Shown: one piece after another, positions 1-5,278 of the stretch | Layout: every line of letters begins with the position of its first letter | How positions within the stretch are numbered: position 1 is the first letter of the stretch | Source: an uncultured Saprospiraceae bacterium | GTDB taxonomy: Bacteria > Bacteroidota > Bacteroidia > Chitinophagales > Saprospiraceae | Reading direction: 5' to 3' | Length of the DNA stretch: 5,278 nt | Assembly: GCA_938039305.1 (NCBI GenBank) | Contig: CALHUZ010000343.1 | Span: 1 to 5,278, forward strand | The notes under the pieces: generated by a model | Seen by the model: the letters and a program-made list of their open reading frames with translations, nothing else | Database searches by the model: none | What the model was told of the DNA's origin: nothing | Program-made: the position numbers and the translations under genes

Positions 1-1
1 T

Positions 2-1063
2 ATAGAAAGCTATAAGAAGGTAGATGCTAACTCAGAGTGGATGGCATTTAGCAAGGCGATTAAAGGACAATCAAGCCCTGCTAACCTTACTTCTGTTAGT
101 GCTAATCCAATAGCGCCTGTAAGAGTAGACAAACCTGTTTCGTCACAGGAGACTATAAAAATGACACCTATCGCTACTACTACTGTAGCTAAAACAAAAA
201 TAACTACCCCAGTTGCGGGTACAACAGTAGCAAAAACAGCTACACCATCTCAAGGAGCCAAAGAAGTAGCATTTACACCTCCATCAGATAATACTGAACA
301 GAAAAGTAATAGAACTTGGTTGATGAGAAGCCTTGCAATAGCTGCAGGAATCATCTTCTTAAGCATGTTCGCATGGAATTTTTACCAGCAAAATAATGCT
401 TCATCTCTAACAGGTGATAGCCAGTTCGCCACATTTACAACAGAGAGTACTCCGGATGAAATAACCATCAGTGATGGATCGAGGATATCTTTAGATAGTG
501 AGACGACACTTACATATTTCAAAGATGTAGCTAATGTAGATACACGTAATGTAACCATAGATGGTCAAGGAGAGTTTGATGTAGCAAGCATGCCAGACAA
601 GCCGTTTGAAGTAAAATCAAGACGCAGTGGCGTAGGTATCAGAGTAATCGGTACTAAATTCAGCATAAAAGGTAGCGATAACGAGTTTATCGAGATTATT
701 GAGAATATAGAAGGAAGTGTTCGTGCCTACTCACTTGATGATACTACAAATTATGTCATCATGACAGCGGGTGATCGCTACGGCTTTGATGGAGTTAACT
801 TTGTCGATCTAAATGATATCCAAGAAGATTATAATGGTCAAGACTATGATCTTCTCTATGTCCTTGATTATCTGATGCAACAGTCAGATTGGAAAGTCAT
901 CAGTGGATCTGAGATAGAATTCAACCCTAAAGGAGTTGTCAATATCGATCTTACAAAGCCATATGAAGAGATCTTAGAAGATCTATCAGAAAGAGCAGAC
1001 TTCCAGTACATCAAAAGGGATTGTGAAGGTTGTTATGAAGTGCGTCGATTTGTAGCACTCTGA
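2..1063 (+). CDS. FecR-family anti-sigma factor, 5' end outside window
   Basis: Membrane-bound regulator that would bind and control a cognate ECF sigma factor, with its sensing part in the periplasm. The frame is open from base 2, and the residues before the ATG at 41 (IESYKKVDANSEW) read like the end of a FecR N-terminal region. The gene therefore most likely starts outside the window and the ATG at 41 is internal. Numbering from the first visible codon: a Thr/Ala/Pro-rich linker at about 55-83 with a 14-residue repeat (TTVAKT twice); one membrane helix at about 106-128; a FecR domain at about 144-263, with DGSRISLDSETTL, GEFDVA, PFEV, VIGTKFSI and EGSVRAY in family order; and a C-terminal STN/DUF4974-like domain at about 281-351. 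CEGC near the end (341-344) could form a periplasmic disulfide. The gene ends in tandem stops TGA TAA. The family is usually encoded after an ECF sigma gene and before a TonB receptor; here a convergent operon follows instead. The family call is firm; the signal sensed is unknown. Confidence 0.9.
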   Translation: MESYKKVDANSEWMAFSKAIKGQSSPANLTSVSANPIAPVRVDKPVSSQETIKMTPIATTTVAKTKITTPVAGTTVAKTATPSQGAKEVAFTPPSDNTEQKSNRTWLMRSLAIAAGIIFLSMFAWNFYQQNNASSLTGDSQFATFTTESTPDEITISDGSRISLDSETTLTYFKDVANVDTRNVTIDGQGEFDVASMPDKPFEVKSRRSGVGIRVIGTKFSIKGSDNEFIEIIENIEGSVRAYSLDDTTNYVIMTAGDRYGFDGVNFVDLNDIQEDYNGQDYDLLYVLDYLMQQSDWKVISGSEIEFNPKGVVNIDLTKPYEEILEDLSERADFQYIKRDCEGCYEVRRFVAL

Positions 1064-1224
1064 TAACTATACCCCCCCGTTTCATACACGTTTAACAAGT
1101 TTTATAGGTTTTTTGAATTTAGGGTCTTCTAGCCTGTCAGATCAAGGGTGTTACTCAATCACAATCTCTCACTTTCAAGGAAGGAAGGAAATTTTGCGCT
1201 AACAAATAATTATTGCAATAAACC

Positions 1225-1270
1225 GGGCTTTCCAATCACTCCGTGCTTGGGAATCCCTTTATCCTTTTTT
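1225..1270 (+). terminator. Probable intrinsic terminator after the FecR gene
   Basis: The arms GGGCTTTCCAA (1225-1235) and TTGGGAATCCC (1247-1257) pair with one mismatch and one G-U wobble around an 11-nt loop. TTTATCC and then six T follow (1258-1270). The wobble becomes an A-C mismatch when read on the minus strand, and the T-tract lies on the plus side, so it mainly serves plus-strand transcripts. It lies about 160 bp after the FecR stop and 20 bp beyond the convergent msrB stop. It may also slow msrB transcription, but less well. Confidence 0.6.
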
Positions 1271-1290
1271 GGCCTGACTCCTCACTGCCC

Positions 1291-1839
1291 TCATTCCTGA
1301 TTCGAAACAGCAGCATCAGGCTTTGCTTCTACAAAGTCTAAAGACAATGAGTTAATGCAATACCTGAGGCCAGTAGGCTTTGGTCCATCTGGGAAGACAT
1401 GACCTAAATGTCCATCACACTGTGCACACATCACCTCTGTTCTCGCATATCCTAGGTTGTAATCAGTATCCTCTTTAATAAACTCCTTCTTTACGGGTTG
1501 GAAGTAACTTGGCCATCCAGTACCACTCTTGTACTTCGTATCCGAAGCGAATAATGGAAGTCCGCAACCACGGCATGTATAGAGCCCTTCTTTCTTATTA
1601 TCAAGAAGATCTCCAGTAAAGGATCGTTCTGTCCCCTTCTCTCTTATCACATAGTACTCTTCTTCAGTGAGCTCTTGCTTCCATACTGATTCTTCTTTCT
1701 CGACTCTTTCTATAGCTGCTGGTATAACTGCTGTCCATTCATTTACTGAAGTGGCACCCTTGACAGATTTTGGCTGCGTCTGACATGATGCCGAGGCTAA
1801 TACAAGGATGACAAGGCAAAATGAGAAGTAATTTTTCAT
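1291..1839 (-). CDS. msrB: Lipoprotein peptide-methionine (R)-S-oxide reductase MsrB
   Basis: Reduces the R form of methionine sulfoxide in proteins, repairing oxidised methionine, here in the cell envelope. Residues 1-18 are a lipoprotein signal with a hydrophobic core, and SAS precedes the lipidated Cys19, a relaxed lipobox. No acidic run follows Cys19 (QTQPKS), so a periplasm-facing anchor is more likely than surface display (inference). The SelR/MsrB domain spans about 49-170: the zinc pairs C89/C92 (CRGC) and C138/C141 (CAQC), SGTGWPSYFQPV at 105-116, GHLGHVFPDGPKPTGLRY, and the catalytic Cys161 in RYCINS. No cysteine outside the zinc, catalytic, lipid and signal positions remains to act as a resolving residue. 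E. coli MsrB has SGCGWPS where this has SGTGWPS. It is the last gene of the rimO run, 47 bp after the membrane protein. The ATG start gives a proper signal peptide; no clear ribosome binding site is seen. Confidence 0.95.
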   Translation of the reverse strand: MKNYFSFCLVILVLASASCQTQPKSVKGATSVNEWTAVIPAAIERVEKEESVWKQELTEEEYYVIREKGTERSFTGDLLDNKKEGLYTCRGCGLPLFASDTKYKSGTGWPSYFQPVKKEFIKEDTDYNLGYARTEVMCAQCDGHLGHVFPDGPKPTGLRYCINSLSLDFVEAKPDAAVSNQE

Positions 1840-1886
1840 GATTTGTATTTATCAGTTGTGACAAATATCGCCACTTTAGTTAACTA

Positions 1887-2336
1887 TTATTTTTCACCTC
1901 TGAGAGCGGCATCTTGCTTCTGAGCGATTTGAACGATCTTTCTCATCGCCCGAACCATGCAAAGAAACAACAGATATCCAAACGTAAAAACCATGTAGAT
2001 CCATCTAAATGACTTTGCTTCATAGATGTTTTGTCCGCTGAACAACCAAGCCATAGATCCTCCGATCACTAAAACCCCCATGTAGCACATAATTGAACTC
2101 CCCCAATACTTGTTCATATCTGATGATCCCAGGCTTAGGACCGCATTGGAAATACCAAATAGCAAGGTAAATGCGGCCGCAACCGTCCAAGGAAAATGTT
2201 GTGACAGTTCGAATATACCTGCCCAACTCGGAATTAAAAACAAAAGCATAGCCAATGGCATACTGATCAAAACGATGATCGCTTGCTTGATGGGAAGCAC
2301 TTCTTTCTTAAAAGGTGAAGGTGTAGGTCTTGGCAA
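1887..2336 (-). CDS. Small four-helix membrane protein, unknown function
   Basis: I do not recognise a family. The 149-residue product has four hydrophobic segments at about 18-40, 48-69, 78-99 and 110-131. A short Pro/Lys N-terminal tail (PRPTPSPFKKE) and a charged C-terminal tail (RAMRKIVQIAQKQ) flank them. With an even helix number and basic residues at both ends, both termini are probably cytoplasmic. The start is TTG at 2336-2334. In-frame TAA TAA stops lie five codons upstream with no ATG between, and the next ATG (residue 26) would cut into the first helix, so TTG is the best choice. It lies 53 bp after rimO and 47 bp before msrB on the same strand, which suggests one transcript. No catalytic motif or signal peptide is visible. 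It could be a small integral membrane accessory protein; any link to MsrB or RimO is a guess from position only. Confidence 0.75.
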   Translation of the reverse strand: MPRPTPSPFKKEVLPIKQAIIVLISMPLAMLLFLIPSWAGIFELSQHFPWTVAAAFTLLFGISNAVLSLGSSDMNKYWGSSIMCYMGVLVIGGSMAWLFSGQNIYEAKSFRWIYMVFTFGYLLFLCMVRAMRKIVQIAQKQDAALRGEK

Positions 2337-2347
2337 ATCTTGTATTG

Positions 2348-2381
2348 TATCTTATTAACTTCATTGAAACGTCATAAGATA
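2348..2381. repeat. Inverted repeat between rimO and the membrane-protein gene
   Basis: TATCTTAT (2348-2355) and ATAAGATA (2374-2381) are perfect 8-bp inverted copies around an 18-nt spacer that itself contains TTCATTGAA. It begins about 10 bp after the rimO stop in the direction of transcription. The arms are A/T-rich and no T-run follows on the minus strand, so it is not a standard terminator. It could be an mRNA hairpin that separates the expression of the two genes, or chance in A/T-rich DNA. Confidence 0.3.
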
Positions 2382-2389
2382 GATAAAGT

Positions 2390-3703
2390 TTAGTTTGTGA
2401 TCGGTGTCCCATAGAGATCAAACTCTTCTGCTCCAGTAACTTCAACTTCCACAAAATCTCCAATTCGTACGTACGACGCAGCTGCATCTATCAAAACTTC
2501 ATTATCTACTTCTGGGCTATCGTAGACTGTACGACCTATAAAGTAGCCACCTTCTTTGCGATCTACAAGTACCCTATGTTGTGTACCTACTAAAGCAATA
2601 TTCTTCTCAAGTGAGATATCCTTCTGAATCTCCATCAATCGATTAGCACGGTCTGCTTTAACATCTGCAGGCACATCATCTACAAGATCATGTGCAGTCG
2701 TATCTTCTTCATGCGAATATTGAAAAACACCTAAGCGCTCGAATCTCATATCAGTCACAAAATCGCACATGTCTTGAAACTCTTCTTCTGTCTCTCCAGG
2801 GAATCCAACTAACATCGTTGTTCTAATCGCTATGTCGGGAACAACTGATTTGGCATAAGCAAGTAAGTCTCTCATCTCCGCTTGAGTGATCTGACGCTTC
2901 ATCCGATCTAGCACAGCATCATTAGCATGCTGAAGAGGGATATCGAGATAGTTGCAAACCTTAGAAAGCTTAGCCATACTCTCCAATACTTCTCGTGGGA
3001 ACTTGGTCGGATATGCATAGTGCAGACGGATCCATTCTATCCCTTCAACAGCTTGTAGCGCCTCCAGTAGATCAGAAAGAGCTCTTCGCTTATAGAGATC
3101 CAAACCATAGTAAGTTAATTCTTGTGCGATCAGCATGAGCTCTTTTACTCCTCGCTTCGCTAGTTCTTGGGCCTCTCTCACCAAGTCTTCTATCTTCCGT
3201 GAGATATGCTTTCCTCTCATCAGCGGAATCGCACAAAACGAACAAGTTCGATTACAACCTTCAGATATCTTGAGATACGCGTAGTGAGGTAGTGTAGATA
3301 TCTTACGCTCTCCTATCAGTTCATGCTTATAGTCCGCATTAAATCTTGCTAACAAGGCAGGAAGATCCATGGTACCAAAGTAAGCGTCCACTTCTGGTAT
3401 ATCTCTTTCCAAGTCGTCCTTATATCGCTGAGAGAGGCACCCTGTGACATATAGCTTCTCGATCTCTCCTTCATTCTTACGAGCCACGTTAGCAAGTATC
3501 GTATCCACAGATTCTTCTTTCGCGAGATCGATGAATCCACATGTATTGACGATGACTATATTAGCCTGATCCTCTTCATGTTCATGATAAGCATCTATGT
3601 CATTACCCTTGAGCTGAGTGACTATATTCTCAGAGTCCACCAGGTTTTTAGAACATCCCAACGTAATTACCTCTACCTTATCTTTAAGCGTTTTTGTCTT
3701 CAT
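2390..3703 (-). CDS. rimO: Ribosomal protein S12 methylthiotransferase RimO
   Basis: Radical-SAM enzyme that adds a methylthio group to the conserved aspartate of ribosomal protein S12 in the cytoplasm, using two iron-sulfur clusters. Counting from the ATG at 3703 (437 residues, normal for the family): the N-terminal UPF0004 domain has cluster cysteines C17, C55 and C89 (LGCSKN, NTCGF, GCLSQR); the radical-SAM domain has CNRTCSFC with C150, C154 and C157; LMRGKHISR and a C-terminal TRAM domain at about 373-437 follow. YDSPEVDNEV and LHYAYPTKFP are RimO-like and argue against MiaB. AQELTYYG has Glu where many RimO have Asp. The frame runs three codons further to a TTG at 3712, but that TTG lies inside a perfect -7 promoter element, and family members start MKTKT, so the ATG is chosen. 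It is the first gene of the run with the membrane protein and msrB. Confidence 0.97.
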   Translation of the reverse strand: MKTKTLKDKVEVITLGCSKNLVDSENIVTQLKGNDIDAYHEHEEDQANIVIVNTCGFIDLAKEESVDTILANVARKNEGEIEKLYVTGCLSQRYKDDLERDIPEVDAYFGTMDLPALLARFNADYKHELIGERKISTLPHYAYLKISEGCNRTCSFCAIPLMRGKHISRKIEDLVREAQELAKRGVKELMLIAQELTYYGLDLYKRRALSDLLEALQAVEGIEWIRLHYAYPTKFPREVLESMAKLSKVCNYLDIPLQHANDAVLDRMKRQITQAEMRDLLAYAKSVVPDIAIRTTMLVGFPGETEEEFQDMCDFVTDMRFERLGVFQYSHEEDTTAHDLVDDVPADVKADRANRLMEIQKDISLEKNIALVGTQHRVLVDRKEGGYFIGRTVYDSPEVDNEVLIDAAASYVRIGDFVEVEVTGAEEFDLYGTPITN

Positions 3704-3709
3704 GAGCGG

Positions 3710-3717
3710 CAAAGATA
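3710..3717 (-). promoter_or_regulatory. Bacteroidota -7 promoter element for rimO
   Basis: On the minus strand this reads TATCTTTG, a perfect match to the phylum consensus TAnnTTTG. Only six bases (CCGCTC) separate it from the rimO ATG, so the transcript would have almost no leader. No TTG is found at the expected distance upstream, so the -33 half is missing or weak. An 8-bp match with two free positions can arise by chance, but its place in a 60-bp divergent gap supports it. Confidence 0.5.
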
Positions 3718-3724
3718 ATCTTAC

Positions 3725-3753
3725 TTGACATTGCGACGTTTAGTTTTTATCAT
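3725..3753 (+). promoter_or_regulatory. Putative promoter for the barrel-protein gene
   Basis: TTGACA (3725-3730) lies 17 bp before TATCAT (3748-3753), a near-perfect sigma-70 type pair. The spacing also fits the Bacteroidota form, with TTG 20 bp before a TA, but the -7 half (TATCATTT) matches TAnnTTTG at only some positions. Transcription would begin about 4 nt before the ATG at 3764. It overlaps the divergent rimO control region, so the two polymerase sites could compete. Confidence 0.45.
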
Positions 3754-3763
3754 TTAGTAGATC

Positions 3764-4435
3764 ATGAAGAGAATCAGCATTGTTATTTCTATTCTATTGT
3801 TTATCAGCCTTTCGGCAAATGCCCAGTTTGGTGTTCGTGGCGCATATAGTGCTAATAGCGCACATACGTGGAATACTTTCTTTAATAACATAGATGGTCG
3901 CAACCAATCAGTATTTTCTTCTTCTTATCAGCTCACTTTAGATTATTGGCTTAGATTACCCAATAAACGAATTGAATTCTATCCCAACATATCATTTCAT
4001 CAAGCTAAGACGACACTCGAAGGAAGTAACATTGACCTTCAAATTAGACAATTAGGGGCTGGTTTAATCACTCACTTCTACGTTTTAGATTTTGTAGGTG
4101 ATTGTGAATGTCCCACTTTTGGTAAAGACGGAGGAATTCTAAAAAAAGGCTTATTTCTAATGACTGGAGTAGGTGCAGATTATGCACAAAAATCAGTAGG
4201 GACAGAAGCACTCACTGATGGCAACGTTGATATAAAGGCATCCCTTGGATTAGGCGTTGACATAGGAATTTCTAACCTTGTTACTGTCACTCCATTTTTT
4301 CAATACCAAAGATATTTTGATGTCTCATGGCATGAACTAGGAGTTCCATTTGGGCAGGAAAGTAGAAATATATCATCTTCAATGAATCAGTTTCAGTTAG
4401 GTATAAGAGTCGGCTTCCGCCCAGATTACAAATAG
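3764..4435 (+). CDS. Secreted outer-membrane beta-barrel protein
   Basis: Likely an outer-membrane protein of the PorT/OMP_b-brl type; its function is unknown. Residues 1-20 form a classic signal peptide (MKRIS, hydrophobic core, SANA) with cleavage before Gln21. The mature part has alternating hydrophobic/polar strands: TLDYWLRLP, EFYPNISFHQ, LGAGLITHFYVLD, GLFLMTGVGADYAQ, IKASLGLGVDIGI, VTVTPFFQYQRYF and a closing strand FQLGIRVGFRP near the C-terminus. At 223 residues it is the usual size for an eight-stranded barrel. A loop with C114 and C116 (GDCECP) is unusual and could form a strained disulfide or bind metal. The ATG is the only start that gives an intact signal peptide. It shares a 60-bp promoter gap with rimO and is followed after 21 bp by the VOC gene, with eight T in that gap. 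The barrel class is well supported; a precise family is not. Confidence 0.8.
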   Translation: MKRISIVISILLFISLSANAQFGVRGAYSANSAHTWNTFFNNIDGRNQSVFSSSYQLTLDYWLRLPNKRIEFYPNISFHQAKTTLEGSNIDLQIRQLGAGLITHFYVLDFVGDCECPTFGKDGGILKKGLFLMTGVGADYAQKSVGTEALTDGNVDIKASLGLGVDIGISNLVTVTPFFQYQRYFDVSWHELGVPFGQESRNISSSMNQFQLGIRVGFRPDYK

Positions 4436-4456
4436 TTTTTTTTCAATTTCTCAAGG

Positions 4457-5092
4457 ATGAAAAATACGATAGATACAATTGACCATATAGTCTATTGCAC
4501 TCATGATCTATCTCAAGGTATCGATCATATAGAGTCTCTTATCGGAGTAAAAGCTACCTATGGTGGTCGACATTTAAAGAGAGGTACACATAATGCAAAT
4601 ATCAAAATAGGCACCAATTCATATCTCGAAATCCTTGCCCCAGATCCTGACAATCAAGATATCAAAGCACCGAGATGGATGGGCATTGACCTTATAGACA
4701 AACCCAAAATTACAAGATGGGCGATCAAGTCAAATAACATAAACAACCATTCCGAAATACTTAGAAATTATAATCCAGAATACGGAATCATTCAATTAGG
4801 AGAAAGAGCCTTAGCTGATGGAGCAATACTCAAATGGTCATTGACAGATCCTTTGAACACTCCAGAAGTAGAAGCTATGCCGTTTCTATTAGATTGGAAG
4901 AAAAGCATCCACCCAACTTTACATATGAACCAGCTTTGCAGCATCACGTCTATCGGTTTAAATCACCCCGAACCAGAACATTTGGGCCTCTTTATTAATA
5001 AATTAGAATTAAATATTCCAATTATAAAAAGTAAGTTTCGAGCAATTACAATTACACTGAGCACACCAAAGGGTATTGTGAAAATATCCTAG
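4457..5092 (+). CDS. Glyoxalase-like (VOC-fold) protein
   Basis: Member of the vicinal oxygen chelate fold, closest in appearance to the Glyoxalase_3 type (PF13468). These are probably metal-dependent enzymes of unknown substrate. The N-terminus IDHIVYCTHDLSQGIDHIE is the standard first VOC strand with the metal-type His10. GGRHLKRGTHNANIKIG and YLEILAPDP (36-65) supply the second strand set and Glu58, a likely ligand. PFLLDWKKSIHPT (142-154) matches the second-half motif of this group. At 211 residues it is complete: the first ATG is used and the frame ends in tandem TAG TAG. AAGG sits directly against the ATG, too close for a working Shine-Dalgarno site. The 21-bp gap to the barrel gene suggests co-transcription. 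The sequence is richer in Asn, Ile and A/T than rimO. The fold is well supported; the reaction is unknown and a glyoxalase role should not be assumed. Confidence 0.85.
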   Translation: MKNTIDTIDHIVYCTHDLSQGIDHIESLIGVKATYGGRHLKRGTHNANIKIGTNSYLEILAPDPDNQDIKAPRWMGIDLIDKPKITRWAIKSNNINNHSEILRNYNPEYGIIQLGERALADGAILKWSLTDPLNTPEVEAMPFLLDWKKSIHPTLHMNQLCSITSIGLNHPEPEHLGLFINKLELNIPIIKSKFRAITITLSTPKGIVKIS

Positions 5093-5098
5093 TAGAGC

Positions 5099-5146
5099 AC
5101 TTTAGTTAATTTGCTCATTTACAAATTGTCTCATTTACACATTTAC
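5099..5146. repeat. 8-bp periodic repeat in the convergent junction
   Basis: Read on the minus strand from 5146, the sequence falls into consecutive 8-mers: GTAAATGT, GTAAATGA, GACAATTT, GTAAATGA, GCAAATTA, ACTAAAGT. The first five share the pattern G-x-(A/C)-A-A-T-x-x, and two are identical. CTCATTTACA therefore occurs twice, 16 bp apart, on the plus strand. The array fills the 50-bp gap between the stops of the two convergent genes and covers the TAA at 5143-5145. Confidence 0.65.
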
Positions 5147-5278
5147 TTCTTACCTCTCTTTATCGTCTTGATTAACATACCAGGCTGAAGAACATCTTCG
5201 AGTTGCATATTATTTAAAATTGCAATCTCTTCCATATCATCTTCAGACAATCTCATGCGTCTTAATGCGCTTCCTAAA
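5143..5278 (-). CDS. C-terminal end of a gene entering from the right edge
   Basis: The minus frame is open from base 5277 to a TAA at 5145-5143, giving 44 codons with no start needed inside the window. The peptide runs GSALRRMRLSEDDMEEIAIL, then NNMQLEDVLQPGMLIKTIKR, then GKK. The part from IAILNNM through LQPGMLIKTI has the shape of a LysM-like repeat (N-x-M, later PG-x-LIK). This tail resembles the C-termini of secreted M48-type metallopeptidases in Bacteroidota, from memory of the family and not checked. That a coding end lies here is well supported by residue composition and the clean stop; the family is a guess. The gene converges on the VOC gene with a 50-bp gap. Confidence 0.65.
   Translation of the reverse strand, partial: LGSALRRMRLSEDDMEEIAILNNMQLEDVLQPGMLIKTIKRGKK

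Noticed and set aside
1105..1112. TAGGTTTT as a plus-strand promoter in the gap after the FecR gene
   Set aside because: It lacks the final G of TAnnTTTG, has no TTG at the right distance, and no open frame or evident RNA follows before the terminator.
1841..1866. ATTTGT/ACAAAT inverted repeat and GATATTTG (minus strand) just upstream of msrB
   Set aside because: Six-bp A/T-rich arms are common by chance, and the -7 match misses the first T and has no -33 TTG. It is too weak to call a separate msrB promoter or operator.
2110..2358. Open frame of 82 codons on the plus strand
   Set aside because: It is antisense to the four-helix membrane protein, has no plausible domain pattern, and the opposite frame has clear membrane-helix composition.
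3349..3540. Open frame of 63 codons on the minus strand
   Set aside because: It lies wholly inside rimO in another frame and has shadow-type composition.
4411..4443. GGCTTCCGCC followed by eight T after the barrel gene, as a terminator
   Set aside because: The stem is only about three base pairs and lies over 15 nt before the T-run, so it does not form a working terminator; the T-run alone is not enough.
5098..5109. CACTTTAGTTAA, an exact 12-bp copy of 1872-1883
   Set aside because: About one such match is expected by chance among all pairs of positions in a window of this size, and the flanks do not match.
5095..5116. GAGCA/TGCTC hairpin after the VOC gene as a terminator
   Set aside because: A five-bp stem with a 12-nt loop and no T-tract after it; the pairing is better explained by the local 8-bp repeat.

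Overview
This 5.3 kb window looks like ordinary chromosome from a member of the Bacteroidota, possibly a Saprospiria-like or flavobacterial relative (inference). The support is a FecR-type anti-sigma factor with a C-terminal STN/DUF4974-like domain, a RimO with the N-terminus typical of the phylum, a PorT-like outer-membrane barrel, a lipoprotein MsrB, starts without clear Shine-Dalgarno sequences, and a perfect copy of the phylum's -7 promoter element (TAnnTTTG) in front of rimO. There is no rRNA, tRNA, CRISPR array, insertion sequence or phage gene.

Layout. (1) 2-1063, plus strand: a FecR-family membrane anti-sigma factor whose 5' end lies outside the window. A hairpin plus T-tract terminator follows at 1225-1270. 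(2) 3703-1291, minus strand: a three-gene run with gaps of 53 and 47 bp, consisting of rimO (ribosomal protein S12 methylthiotransferase), a small four-helix membrane protein of unknown function with a TTG start, and a lipoprotein methionine sulfoxide reductase B. (3) 3704-3763: a 60-bp divergent promoter region. (4) 3764-5092, plus strand: a secreted beta-barrel protein followed after 21 bp by a glyoxalase-like (VOC) protein. (5) 5277-5143, minus strand: the last 44 codons of a gene that enters from the right edge. Its C-terminus resembles the LysM-like tail of secreted Bacteroidota proteins, possibly M48 metallopeptidases. An 8-bp periodic repeat (5099-5146) fills the convergent junction and covers that gene's stop codon.

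How the genes relate. The FecR protein would hold an ECF sigma factor, presumably encoded just upstream outside the window. The usual TonB-dependent receptor gene does not follow it. The rimO-membrane protein-msrB run joins a ribosome-modifying enzyme with an envelope repair enzyme for oxidised methionine; co-transcription is inferred from spacing only. The barrel and VOC genes are probably co-transcribed but share no evident function.

I see no convincing new defence, mobile or biosynthetic system. The points most worth a second look are the near-leaderless divergent promoters, the 8-bp periodic repeat at the right-hand junction, and the conserved-or-not question for the rimO-msrB cluster.
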